Positions 8,568-16,646 of a stretch of DNA of 33,146 bases are shown here, in pieces. The stretch is from Hyphomicrobiales bacterium (lineage in GTDB: Bacteria > Pseudomonadota > Alphaproteobacteria > Rhizobiales > BM303). Under the pieces are notes generated by a model. The model was not told the DNA's origin. It did not search any database and saw nothing but the letters and a program-made list of their open reading frames with translations. The DNA lies in assembly GCA_002869085.1 (NCBI GenBank), contig PKTQ01000352.1:1-33146 (forward strand), read 5' to 3'. Position 1 is the stretch's first letter; each line of letters starts with the position of its first letter. The position numbers were made by a program, and so were the translations under genes.

Positions 8568-11500
8568 ATGTTGAAGACCATGAAGAATAAGAGGCGGGCT
8601 CCCGAGCCGGACAGCGCCGCGACACCGCTGCGTTTCGTCACCGCCACCAGCCTGTTTGACGGCCATGACGCGGCGATCAATATCATGCGGCGCATCATGC
8701 AGCAGCAGGGAGCCGAGGTCATTCATCTGGGCCATAACCGCTCGGTGCAGGAAATCGTCACCGCCGCCATTCAGGAGGATGCGGACGCCATCGCGGTCAG
8801 CTCCTATCAGGGCGGCCATATCGAGTTCTTCAGCTATATGATCGAACTGCTCGAAGCCGAGAGCGCGGGGCATATCAAAGTGTTCGGCGGCGGCGGCGGG
8901 GTGATCGTCGCCGAAGAGATCAGGCAATTGCATGAGCGCGGGGTGGCGCGCATCTATTCGCCCGCCGATGGCCAGTCCATGGGCCTGAAAGGCATGATCA
9001 GCGATATGATGGAGCGGGCCGGTCAAGGCCGCTCGCTGGAGATGCCGGCGCCATTGCCGGATTTTACCGCCCTGAGCCAGGGCGAGCTGGCGCGGCTGAT
9101 CAGCGGCATCGAATCGGGCCTTATTGGCGATGAGGTGATGAAGGCAATCGGTGCGGCGGCGGCGGACCACGGCGTGCCGGTTCTGGGCATCACCGGCACC
9201 GGCGGCGCCGGCAAATCCTCGCTGACCGACGAGCTTATCCGCCGGTTCCGGTTTCATTCGGATGAGCCGAAAATCGCCGTGCTGGCGATCGATCCTTCCA
9301 AGCGCAAGACCGGCGGCGCCCTGCTGGGCGACCGCATCCGCATGAACGCCATCGGCGCGCCCAATGTGTTTTTCCGCTCGCTGGCGACCCGCAGCAGCGT
9401 CGGCGAGGTGCCGGCGGCGGTGCCGCAGATCATCGATCTGTTCGCGGCGTCCAATGTGGATCTGATCATTGTCGAGACCCCGGGCATCGGCCAGGGCGAT
9501 GCCGGCATCGTGCCGTTTTCGGATATTTCGCTCTATGTGATGACGCCGGAATTCGGCGCCGCCAGCCAGCTTGAGAAAATCGATATGCTGGATTTCGCCG
9601 ATGTGGTGGCGATCAACAAATTCGACCGCAAGGGGGCCGAGGACGCGCTGCGCGATGTCTCCAAGCAATATCAGCGCAATCACGAAGCCTTCGATGTGCC
9701 GGTGGACGAAATGCCGGTGTTCGGTGCCATCGCGGCGCGGTTTGCCGATGAGGGGGTGAGCGCGCTTTATCTGAAGCTGATCGAATTGCTGGGCGCGCGC
9801 GGCTTTGCCGGCTGGAGCAGCGATCTTGCCCATCCCGGGCGGCGGGCCTCGGCGCCGGGGGCGGCGATCATCCCGCCCTCGCGCAGCGCCTATCTGGCCG
9901 GGGTGGCTTCGTGCGTGCGCGATTATCACCGCACGGTGGCCGAGCAGGTGGAGCTGGCCCGCGAGCGCCAGCATCTCATGGAGGCGCTGCGGCTGATCGG
10001 CGGCGAGGGCGGCGAGGCGGCGGCCCTGACGGCGGCGCTGGAGAAACGCGAGCGGATGATGGACCCGCGCGCCCGGCGACTGCTGGAAATCTGGCCCGAT
10101 GTGAAGCAATCCTATGACGGCGATGAATATGTGGTCAAAATCCGCGATCAGGAAAAACGCATCGCGCTGACCTATGAGACCCTGAGCGGCACGCGCATCC
10201 CGAAAGTGTCGCTGCCTTCCTATGCGGATGAGGGCGAGATTCTGAAATGGCTGCTGAAGGAGAATGTGCCCGGCAGCTTCCCCTTCACCGCCGGGGTGTT
10301 CGCCTTCAAGCGCGAAGGCGAGGACCCGACGCGCATGTTCGCCGGCGAGGGCGGGCCGAAACGCACCAATCGGCGCTTCAAGCTTTTGTCGGAAGGCATG
10401 CCGGCCAAAAGGCTGTCGACCGCCTTCGATTCGGTGACGCTGTATGGCCAGGACCCGGACGAGCGCCCGGATATTTACGGCAAGGTCGGCAATTCGGGGG
10501 TGTCGATCGCCACGCTGGACGACATGAAGGACCTCTATGACGGCTTTGATCTCATTCATCCGGCCACCTCGGTGTCGATGACCATTAATGGGCCGGCGCC
10601 GGCGATCCTGGCCATGTATCTGAACACGGCCATCGACCAGCAACTGGATAAGTTCCGCGACGATAATGACCGCGCGCCCACCGAGGACGAAGTGCAGAAG
10701 ATCAGGGCCTGGGTGCTGAACACGGTGCGCGGCACGGTGCAGGCCGATATCCTGAAAGAGGATCAGGGCCAGAACACCTGCCTGTTTTCCACCGAGTTCT
10801 CGCTGCGGATGATGGCCGATATCCAGGAATATTTCGTGCGCAACCAGGTGCAGAATTTCTATTCGGTGTCGATCTCCGGCTATCATATCGCCGAGGCCGG
10901 CGCCAACCCCATCTCGCAACTGGCCTTCACCCTGGCCAATGGCTTCACCTATGTGGAGGCCTATCTGGCGCGCGGCATGCATATTGACGAATTCGCGCCC
11001 AATTTAAGCTTCTTCTTCTCCAATGGCATGGACGCGGAATATACGGTGATGGGCCGGGTGGCGCGGCGAATCTGGTCGACGGCGATGCGGTTCCGCTATG
11101 GGGCCAATGAACGCTCGCAGAAGCTGAAATATCACACCCAGACCAGCGGGCGCTCGCTGCATGCGCAGGAGATGGCGTTCAACGATATCCGCACCACCCT
11201 GCAGGCGCTGATCGCCACCTATGACAATACCAACTCCCTGCACACCAATGCCTATGACGAGGCGATCACCACGCCGACCGGCGAATCGGTGCGCCGGGCG
11301 ATGGCGATCCAACTGATCATCAACAGAGAGTGGGGCCTCGCGAAGAATGAAAACCCCAATCAGGGCGCGTTCATCATCGATGAGCTGACCGATCTGGTGG
11401 AAGAGGCGGTGCTGAAGGAATTTGAGCGCATGTCCGAGCGCGGCGGGGTGCTGGGGGCGATGGAAACCGGCTATCAGCGCGGCAAGATCCAGGACGAGTC

Positions 11501-11828
11501 GATGCTTTATGAACATCGCAAACATGATGGCTCCTATCCGATTGTCGGGGTCAACACCTTCCTCAATCCGGACGAGGAAGCCGAGGCGCCGACGCCGGAG
11601 CTGGCGCGCTCGACCGATGCGGAAAAGCAGGATCAGCTGGCGAGGCTGCGCCGCTTCCAGTCGGCGCACGGCGCGGAGGCTGAGGCGGCGCTGGCGCGGC
11701 TGAAGCAGGTGGCGGCAGAGGGCGGCAATACGTTCGATGTGCTGATGGAGGCGGTGCGCTCATGCTCGCTCGGCCAGATCAGCGGCGCGCTGTTTGAGGC
11801 GGGCGGGCAATATCGGCGCAATGTCTGA
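8568..11828 (+). CDS. icmF: Fused isobutyryl-CoA mutase IcmF (B12-dependent mutase with G-protein chaperone)
   Basis: A 1086-aa three-part protein. The ATG at 8568 follows GAGGGAAG (8557-8564); an upstream in-frame ATG at 8520 lacks a comparable site. Residues about 20-150 are the cobalamin-binding domain with DGHDAAIN, His33 being the lower cobalt ligand. Residues about 205-415 are a MeaI/ArgK-type GTPase with P loop GTGGAGKS (210-217) and NKFD (350-353). Residues about 540-1086 are the mutase barrel. Substrate-specificity positions read Phe578 (TAGVFAF) and Gln735 (GQNTC), where methylmalonyl-CoA mutase has Tyr and Arg. This indicates isobutyryl-CoA/n-butyryl-CoA interconversion rather than methylmalonyl-CoA. 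In characterised IcmF proteins the G domain gates adenosylcobalamin loading, and isovaleryl-CoA/pivalyl-CoA is a side reaction. It is a single-gene unit divergent from hemB. Confidence 0.94.
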   Translation: MLKTMKNKRRAPEPDSAATPLRFVTATSLFDGHDAAINIMRRIMQQQGAEVIHLGHNRSVQEIVTAAIQEDADAIAVSSYQGGHIEFFSYMIELLEAESAGHIKVFGGGGGVIVAEEIRQLHERGVARIYSPADGQSMGLKGMISDMMERAGQGRSLEMPAPLPDFTALSQGELARLISGIESGLIGDEVMKAIGAAAADHGVPVLGITGTGGAGKSSLTDELIRRFRFHSDEPKIAVLAIDPSKRKTGGALLGDRIRMNAIGAPNVFFRSLATRSSVGEVPAAVPQIIDLFAASNVDLIIVETPGIGQGDAGIVPFSDISLYVMTPEFGAASQLEKIDMLDFADVVAINKFDRKGAEDALRDVSKQYQRNHEAFDVPVDEMPVFGAIAARFADEGVSALYLKLIELLGARGFAGWSSDLAHPGRRASAPGAAIIPPSRSAYLAGVASCVRDYHRTVAEQVELARERQHLMEALRLIGGEGGEAAALTAALEKRERMMDPRARRLLEIWPDVKQSYDGDEYVVKIRDQEKRIALTYETLSGTRIPKVSLPSYADEGEILKWLLKENVPGSFPFTAGVFAFKREGEDPTRMFAGEGGPKRTNRRFKLLSEGMPAKRLSTAFDSVTLYGQDPDERPDIYGKVGNSGVSIATLDDMKDLYDGFDLIHPATSVSMTINGPAPAILAMYLNTAIDQQLDKFRDDNDRAPTEDEVQKIRAWVLNTVRGTVQADILKEDQGQNTCLFSTEFSLRMMADIQEYFVRNQVQNFYSVSISGYHIAEAGANPISQLAFTLANGFTYVEAYLARGMHIDEFAPNLSFFFSNGMDAEYTVMGRVARRIWSTAMRFRYGANERSQKLKYHTQTSGRSLHAQEMAFNDIRTTLQALIATYDNTNSLHTNAYDEAITTPTGESVRRAMAIQLIINREWGLAKNENPNQGAFIIDELTDLVEEAVLKEFERMSERGGVLGAMETGYQRGKIQDESMLYEHRKHDGSYPIVGVNTFLNPDEEAEAPTPELARSTDAEKQDQLARLRRFQSAHGAEAEAALARLKQVAAEGGNTFDVLMEAVRSCSLGQISGALFEAGGQYRRNV

Positions 11829-11892
11829 TGGATGACGGTTGCCCGGCGCCGGGGCGGTGAGCGCGCGCCGGCCCGGGCGCAAGATTTGCTTA

Positions 11893-11911
11893 AGGTAAAT
11901 GAAACTTACCT
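11893..11911. promoter_or_regulatory. Inverted repeat upstream of ldtR, possible operator
   Basis: AGGTAA-N7-TTACCT (11893-11898 and 11906-11911) is a perfect 6-base dyad inside an AT-rich stretch of the icmF-ldtR gap (11829-12054). MarR proteins bind dyads of this size, so autoregulation by LdtR is possible. There is no direct evidence. Confidence 0.35.
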
Positions 11912-12054
11912 GTTAACCAGAGTCCGAAACTTTCTATAAAGCATTGTAAAGTAAACATAAATTAAGTCTGTTGTTTAATCGGATTTTCATTTGGGAGATG
12001 TACTTTGCCTGCATACGAAGGGGGGAACCTTCGAACCAAACGCAGGGAAGTAGT

Positions 12055-12561
12055 ATGACAGTATCAACCCCGATTGTAGGGATGCCGGAGGCAGAAGCTA
12101 AAGATATAAAATCTAGCTATCTGGATTCCCTTAACTTGATCGAGCGATTGCACCGCCATCTGCTCGATGTAATCAAGGACGAATTTGAACGCATGGGCCG
12201 GGTTGAGATCAACCCCGTACAGGCGCTGCTGCTCTACAATGTCGGTGAATCGGAACTGACGGCAGGAGAGCTGCGCAGCCGTGGCCATTATCTGGGTTCC
12301 AATGTGTCCTATAATCTGAAAAAGCTGGTGGATGCGGGCTATGTGCATCACAAGCGCTCATCCTCGGATCGGCGCTCGGTGCGGGTCAGCCTGACCGAAA
12401 AAGGCAAGTCCGTGTGCAATGCCATCGATGCGCTTTACGACCGGCATATGCACTCCATCGAACAGGTGGGTGGTCTCAGCGCCGGCTCCTTCATGGCGAT
12501 GAACCAGTCCCTGCGCAAGCTGGAGCGGTTCTGGACCGACCAGATTCGCTACCGGCTCTAG
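12055..12561 (+). CDS. ldtR: MarR-family transcriptional regulator LdtR
   Basis: A 168-aa winged-helix regulator. The ATG at 12055 follows AGGGAAG at good spacing; the frame is open upstream but lacks a site. Residues about 17-45 form the dimer helix (YLDSLNLIERLHRHLLDVIKDEFERMG). The winged helix spans about 50-120, with the recognition segment GHYLGSNVSYNLKKLVDAGYVHHKRSSSDRRSVRVSLTEKG. This strongly resembles LdtR of Rhizobiales and Liberibacter, which controls the L,D-transpeptidase gene ldtP and osmotic/envelope tolerance. An L,D-transpeptidase gene does lie downstream here. Its stop codon TAG is part of the CTAG target duplication of an inserted MITE. Confidence 0.9.
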   Translation: MTVSTPIVGMPEAEAKDIKSSYLDSLNLIERLHRHLLDVIKDEFERMGRVEINPVQALLLYNVGESELTAGELRSRGHYLGSNVSYNLKKLVDAGYVHHKRSSSDRRSVRVSLTEKGKSVCNAIDALYDRHMHSIEQVGGLSAGSFMAMNQSLRKLERFWTDQIRYRL

Positions 12562-12824
12562 GGTCAGGACTCATTAATTTCATCCAATTCTGTTTCACAT
12601 AGGCTGTCCAGCAGCAAGGAAAATGGCTTTGGACAGGTCAGTCCTATTCAAAGCCGGTTTTTCGCCGCTGATGGGCAGTTTATGTGAAACCGTTCCCGGC
12701 GCGGCGGATTTTGCTTCTGAATGTGTTGCAAGGCTTTGAAAATAATTATATTTCCTGCAGTCTTGCGCCTGTTCAGCACCAAAATCCGCCAGCGCAGAAT
12801 CGACGAAATTAATGGGTCCTGACC
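12562..12824. mobile_element. 263-bp MITE (non-autonomous element) with CTAG target duplication
   Basis: Terminal inverted repeats GGTCAGGACTCATTAATTTC (left, 12562-12581) and its partner at 12805-12824 match at 19 of 20 bases. Both ends are flanked by CTAG (12558-12561 and 12825-12828), a target duplication of the kind made by IS5-group transposases. The inside holds no transposase and no convincing gene. It contains further dyads: CTGTCCA/TGGACAG near 12604-12638 and TTTCACAT/ATGTGAAA near 12592-12690. The composition is more AT-rich than its surroundings. The parent IS family is inferred only from target site and end length. Confidence 0.82.
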
Positions 12825-12855
12825 CTAGGCCGAGAAGCATCAACCGACATTGGAT

Positions 12856-12883
12856 AAAGGGCGGCGCAAGCCGCCCTTTTTCT
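12856..12883 (+). terminator. Rho-independent terminator of ldtR
   Basis: AAAGGGCGGC (12856-12865), GCAA loop, GCCGCCCTTT (12870-12879), running into TTTTTCTT. It is a perfect 10-bp stem. It lies 295 bases from the ldtR stop, but would have been only about 30 bases away before the MITE inserted. Confidence 0.88.
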
Positions 12884-13134
12884 TGCCTTATTGTTTGGGC
12901 AAATTAACAGACAAAGCAAACGGCAATTGTTGTTAACATGCCGTTTATGGCTTATGGTTAATACTGCGTTCCGCAGATGGTGGATGGTGCTGGAAAGAGG
13001 GCCTGATATCCGCGGCGACGCGGAATTGAGCTTGTCATAACATGCTGTCACACATGATTGTGATGGAAAATTTCCAGCGAATTGGCGTAAGGGGCCTATA
13101 TTCCACTCAGGCTATCGTGGAAGGCGTAGATCGC
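12884..13134 (+). promoter_or_regulatory. ldtP upstream region with weak promoter candidate
   Basis: This gene-free stretch holds TTGTTA (12930-12935) and TATGGT (12953-12958) at 17-base spacing, and TTAAC half-sites near 12903 and 12933. No strong operator dyad was seen. Together with the MITE and terminator it accounts for the 573-base gap between ldtR and ldtP. Confidence 0.3.
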
Positions 13135-14670
13135 ATGATTATTCAGTCTTATTTGAGTCCGGTTGCCGGCCTGGTGCTGGCCGCGGCGGCTTGTGTCCTG
13201 GCGCCGGCGCCGCTCTCGGCGCAGGGGGTGGGGGATGCCGAATGGTTCGGCCCGGCCGCCAATGGTCTGATCGACCAGCCTTCGCGCCGGGTTTACCGGA
13301 AGCCGGCCGCGCCGCGCACCGCCGCCAGGCGGGCGCCGTCCTCATTGCGCGATGGGCAGCCGGTGCATGCGCGCAAGTCCTATCAGCGCCGCCGCGTGGT
13401 CCAGGCCGCCCGCTACCGCACACCGCGTCTGAGCAGTTCGGCCAAGGAATGGGACGATTCGTTTGATACTTCGACCATCCGCCACATGGCCCCGGTCTAT
13501 AGCGATCCGCTGGGCAATGATGTCACCCGCATGCCGGACAAGCCCGGTGGCGGCCTGTTCCAGGGCAGCCTGGGGCGCTCGCGGATCGGCTCCAAAACCC
13601 CGGTGATCAGCCAGAACACGCTCGATGCCATGCAGGCGGCGATCGCCCGTTATGAATATCTGGAGCGGCGCGGCGGCTGGAAGCCGATTCCGGCCGGGCC
13701 GGATCTGCGGGTCGGCTCACGCAGCCCCCGGGTCGGTCTGCTGCGCGAGCGGCTGATGGCCACCGGCGATCTGCGCCAGCGCAGCGGCAATTCGAACTCG
13801 TTCGATGCTTATGTCGGCCAGGCGGTGCAGCATTTCCAGAAGCGCCATGGCCTGCTGGCAACCGGATATGTCAATAGCCGCACCCTGAAAGCGCTTAATG
13901 TGACCGCCAGCGCGCGCCTCACCCAGCTTCGGCTCAATCTCGAGCGCCTGTCGCAGATGGTGGGCTCGACTCCCAAATCCTTCATCATGGTCAATATCGC
14001 CGCGGCGGAGCTGGAGGCGGTCGAGAGCAATTCGGTGCGCTCGCGCCATCGCACGGTGGTCGGCAAGACCGACCGGCCCTCGCCGCTGATCAGCAGCAAG
14101 GTGGTGCAGGTCAATTTCTATCCGTTCTGGCATGTACCGCAGAGCATTGTGCGCAAGGATCTGATCCCCAAGCTGAAGACCGATCCCGGTTATCTGGCCC
14201 GCACCAACACGAGGGTGCTGAAGAGCTGGGGCGGCGAGGAGATCGACCCGGCCACGGTCGACTGGAACGATCCGGCCGCCGAGGAGCTGAAATTCCAGCA
14301 GGATCCGGGTCCGTCCAATGCGATGGGCTTTGTGCGGATCAATTTCCCCAACAGCCATGCGGTCTATATGCATGACACGCCCACCAAGGGCCTGTTCAGC
14401 CATGAATACCGGGCCTATAGCTCGGGCTGCATTCGGATTCAGAATGTGCAGGACCTGGTCGGCTGGCTGTTGCAGCGCGAAAAGGACTGGTCGCCGTCCA
14501 AGGTCAATCAGACCATCAATTCCGGCGAGAGCGTCGATGTGAATCTGAAAAACCCGATGCCGGTCTACTGGACCTATTTCACCGCCTGGGCGCAGCCTGA
14601 TGGCACGGTGCAGTTCCGCCGCGACCTTTACAGCCGCGACGGGGTCGGTCAGTTGGCGGCCAATTACTGA
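13135..14670 (+). CDS. ldtP: L,D-transpeptidase with peptidoglycan-binding domain (LdtP, YcbB-like)
   Basis: A 511-aa envelope enzyme. The ATG at 13135 is chosen because it gives a signal peptide (about residues 1-30, ending PAPLSAQ) and has GGAAGG upstream. The frame is open further up. Residues about 40-150 are a basic low-complexity linker. A peptidoglycan-binding repeat (RVGLLRERL...FDAYVGQAVQHFQKRHGL...NSRTLKAL) spans about 192-255. The YkuD catalytic domain runs from about 281 to 445, with His413 (YMHDTP) and the nucleophile Cys432 in YSSGCIRIQN. A scaffold insertion separates the two halves of the domain, as in YcbB/LdtD. It should make 3-3 crosslinks between meso-diaminopimelate residues. 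Position downstream of ldtR supports the LdtR target role known in Rhizobiales. Confidence 0.9.
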   Translation: MIIQSYLSPVAGLVLAAAACVLAPAPLSAQGVGDAEWFGPAANGLIDQPSRRVYRKPAAPRTAARRAPSSLRDGQPVHARKSYQRRRVVQAARYRTPRLSSSAKEWDDSFDTSTIRHMAPVYSDPLGNDVTRMPDKPGGGLFQGSLGRSRIGSKTPVISQNTLDAMQAAIARYEYLERRGGWKPIPAGPDLRVGSRSPRVGLLRERLMATGDLRQRSGNSNSFDAYVGQAVQHFQKRHGLLATGYVNSRTLKALNVTASARLTQLRLNLERLSQMVGSTPKSFIMVNIAAAELEAVESNSVRSRHRTVVGKTDRPSPLISSKVVQVNFYPFWHVPQSIVRKDLIPKLKTDPGYLARTNTRVLKSWGGEEIDPATVDWNDPAAEELKFQQDPGPSNAMGFVRINFPNSHAVYMHDTPTKGLFSHEYRAYSSGCIRIQNVQDLVGWLLQREKDWSPSKVNQTINSGESVDVNLKNPMPVYWTYFTAWAQPDGTVQFRRDLYSRDGVGQLAANY

Positions 14671-14704
14671 TGCAGGTGTCGGCGGAGGGGGCGCGCCGGT
14701 GGCC

Positions 14705-15403
14705 ATGCTGAAATCTCTGATGCGCATCGCCGGGGTGGAGGCGCACCCGGTTTCGCATACCGAGCGTCTCGTCTCGGTGGCCGGCGGGCTGGTGAGCATC
14801 GGGCTCGTCTATTGGATCAGCCGCAAGGCGATGGGCGCGGAGGCGGCGCTGTTTCTGGTCGCCTCGATGGGCGCCTCGGCGGTGCTGCTGTTCGCATCGC
14901 CCCATTCGGCCTTCTCCCAGCCGTGGAATGTGCTTGGCGGCCATGTGCTGTCGGCGATCATCGGGGTCGCCGCCGTGCTGCTTATCCCGCAGGGCTGGCT
15001 GGCGGCGCCGCTGGCGGTGGGGGTGGCGATCGGCATCATGCATTATGGCAATTGCATTCACCCGCCGGGGGGCGCGACGGCGCTGACCGCGGTGCTGGCG
15101 GCGCCGGTGGTGCGGGAGTCGGGGTTCATGTTCGTGCTGATGCCGGTGCTGCTGAATGCCGGCATCATGGTCATCGTGGCGGCGGCGTTCAACGGCCTGT
15201 TTAAATGGCGGCGTTATCCGGCGGCGCTTTATGCGGGCGAGCCGGAGGTGGATGACAGCGCGCATTATCCTGACATCAGCCACGCGGAATTCGTCGCCGC
15301 CCTGGCCGAAATCGACACCTTTATCGATGTCAGCGAGCAGGACCTACTGCGCATTTACGGGCTGGTGACCCGGCGCGAAGTGGACCACTCAGACGAGGGC
15401 TGA
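14705..15403 (+). CDS. HPP-family integral membrane protein
   Basis: A 232-aa protein with about four transmembrane helices (about residues 22-40, 48-65, 78-113 with a turn, and 133-155) and the family signature HPPGGATA (119-126). HPP proteins are membrane proteins of uncertain function; plant and cyanobacterial members have been linked to nitrite transport. A cytoplasmic tail of about 65 residues follows the last helix and is rich in acidic residues (YPDISHAEFVAALAEIDTFIDVSEQDLLRIYG). The ATG at 14705 is the first good start after ldtP, 34 bases downstream. It may be cotranscribed with ldtP. It ends 15 bases from the convergent rnfA stop. Confidence 0.8.
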   Translation: MLKSLMRIAGVEAHPVSHTERLVSVAGGLVSIGLVYWISRKAMGAEAALFLVASMGASAVLLFASPHSAFSQPWNVLGGHVLSAIIGVAAVLLIPQGWLAAPLAVGVAIGIMHYGNCIHPPGGATALTAVLAAPVVRESGFMFVLMPVLLNAGIMVIVAAAFNGLFKWRRYPAALYAGEPEVDDSAHYPDISHAEFVAALAEIDTFIDVSEQDLLRIYGLVTRREVDHSDEG

Positions 15404-15404
15404 G

Positions 15405-15420
15405 GCGCTTTTGAGCGCTT
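15405..15420. terminator. Short hairpin between convergent HPP and rnfA genes
   Basis: GGCGCT-TTTG-AGCGCT occupies almost the whole gap. The stem is only 5-6 bp and lacks a clear T run, so it is a weak candidate for a shared terminator. Confidence 0.25.
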
Positions 15421-16006
15421 AATGCGAGCCGCCGAGCCCGGCAAAACCCATAAAAGCCAGCGACAGCATGCCGCCCAGCATCAGGCTGAGGGCGGCGCCT
15501 TGCACCGCGCCCGGCACATTGGCCAGAGACAGCTTTTCGCGCAGGCCCGCCATCAGCACGATGGCCAGGGTGAAGCCGACGCCGGCGCCGATGGCGTAAA
15601 CCAGCGACTGCAGGAAATTATATTCCTTGAAGGTCTGGAACAGGGCGAGACCAAGAATGGCGCAATTGGTGGTGATGAGCGGCAGGAAGATCCCGAGCGC
15701 CCGGAACAGGGCCGGGGTGAATTTCTTCATGGTCATTTCCACCAGCTGCACCGCCGAGGCGATCACCGCGATATAGCTGATCAGGCGCAGGAACTGGATG
15801 TCGAAATGGTTCAGCACCAGATTGATGCCATAGGCGCAGGTGGAGCTGACCAGCATCACGAACATGGTTGCGAGCCCCATGGGAAAGGCGGTGTCGAGCT
15901 TGCCGGAAACGCCGAGAAACGGGCACAGGCCCAGAAACAGCGCCAGCACGAAATTGTTGATCAGCACCGCATTGAGGAAAATGAACGATAAGCTGTCAGG
16001 CTGCAT
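15419..16006 (-). CDS. rnfA: Rnf electron-transport complex subunit RnfA
   Basis: A 195-aa membrane protein with six helices, opening with the family-typical FLNAVLINNFVLALFLGLCPFLGVS. Cys28 (GLCPF) and Cys115 (TTNCAILG) are the conserved half-membrane cysteines that, with the equivalent pair of RnfE, hold an intramembrane Fe-S cluster in Rnf/Nqr complexes. RnfA and RnfE are inverted-topology homologues. It is the last gene of the operon; its ATG at 16006 lies inside the rnfE 3' end (11-base overlap with the stop at 15996). Confidence 0.95.
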   Translation of the reverse strand: MQPDSLSFIFLNAVLINNFVLALFLGLCPFLGVSGKLDTAFPMGLATMFVMLVSSTCAYGINLVLNHFDIQFLRLISYIAVIASAVQLVEMTMKKFTPALFRALGIFLPLITTNCAILGLALFQTFKEYNFLQSLVYAIGAGVGFTLAIVLMAGLREKLSLANVPGAVQGAALSLMLGGMLSLAFMGFAGLGGSH

Positions 16007-16646
16007 GTTTCACCTCCTCGGATTTGGCTGCATCCGCGCGGCTGCGGCGGACATATTCGAAGATCAGCAGCCACATGCCCAGAATGATGAAGCCGCCCGG
16101 CGGCAGGATCATCACCACCCAGGGCTCGAAGCTGGGGCCGAACAGGTCGATGCCGAACAGGGCGCCAGCGCCCAGCACCTCGCGCACCACACCGATGCAC
16201 AAAAGGGCCAGGGTGAAGCCGAGCCCCATGCCGGTGGCATTGACCACGGTGCGCGCCAGGGTGTTCTTCGAGGCGAAAGCCTCGGCGCGGCCCAGAATGA
16301 TGCAATTGACCACGATGAGCTGGATGAAGGCGCCCAGCGCGTTATAGAGATCGAGCGAAATGGCCTGGATGGTGTAATCGACAATGGTGACGAAGGTGGC
16401 GATGATCACGATATAGGTGGCGATGCGCACCTGTTTGGGGATGAAATTGCGCAAGATAGAGATCAGCGCGCCCGATGTGAGCAGCACGAAAGTGGTGGCC
16501 AGCCCCATGGCCAGCGAATTCATGGCGGTGTTGCTGACCGCCAGCACCGGGCACATGCCGAGCAGCATCACAAAGACCGGGTTTTCGCGCCACAGGCCTT
16601 CGGCAAAGGTGTCCCAGGTGATTTCCGTTTTGGGTTTTCGGCTCAT
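15996..16646 (-). CDS. rnfE: Rnf electron-transport complex subunit RnfE
   Basis: A 216-aa six-helix subunit. The start at 16646 overlaps the rnfG stop as ATGA. GLWRENPVFVMLLGMCPVLAVS opens the protein; the cluster cysteines are Cys32 and Cys115 (VVNCIILGRAEAFAS). PPGGFIILGMWLLIFEYV forms the last helix, followed by a short charged tail. It pairs with RnfA around the membrane Fe-S centre that passes electrons across the bilayer. Confidence 0.95.
   Translation of the reverse strand: MSRKPKTEITWDTFAEGLWRENPVFVMLLGMCPVLAVSNTAMNSLAMGLATTFVLLTSGALISILRNFIPKQVRIATYIVIIATFVTIVDYTIQAISLDLYNALGAFIQLIVVNCIILGRAEAFASKNTLARTVVNATGMGLGFTLALLCIGVVREVLGAGALFGIDLFGPSFEPWVVMILPPGGFIILGMWLLIFEYVRRSRADAAKSEEVKHAA

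Noticed and set aside
8544-10982. 812-residue open frame opposite icmF
   Set aside because: Composition (His/Arg/Ala/Gly repeats) and complete overlap with a well-conserved enzyme mark it as a shadow.
12595-12843. 82-residue frame inside the MITE, minus strand
   Set aside because: It runs through the element's terminal repeat and resembles no transposase; an element this short is expected to be non-coding.
14600-14704. Longer N-terminus for the HPP-family protein overlapping ldtP
   Set aside because: The extra residues overlap the ldtP coding end, are not hydrophobic or family-like, and no suitable start codon with a ribosome-binding site is in frame before 14705.
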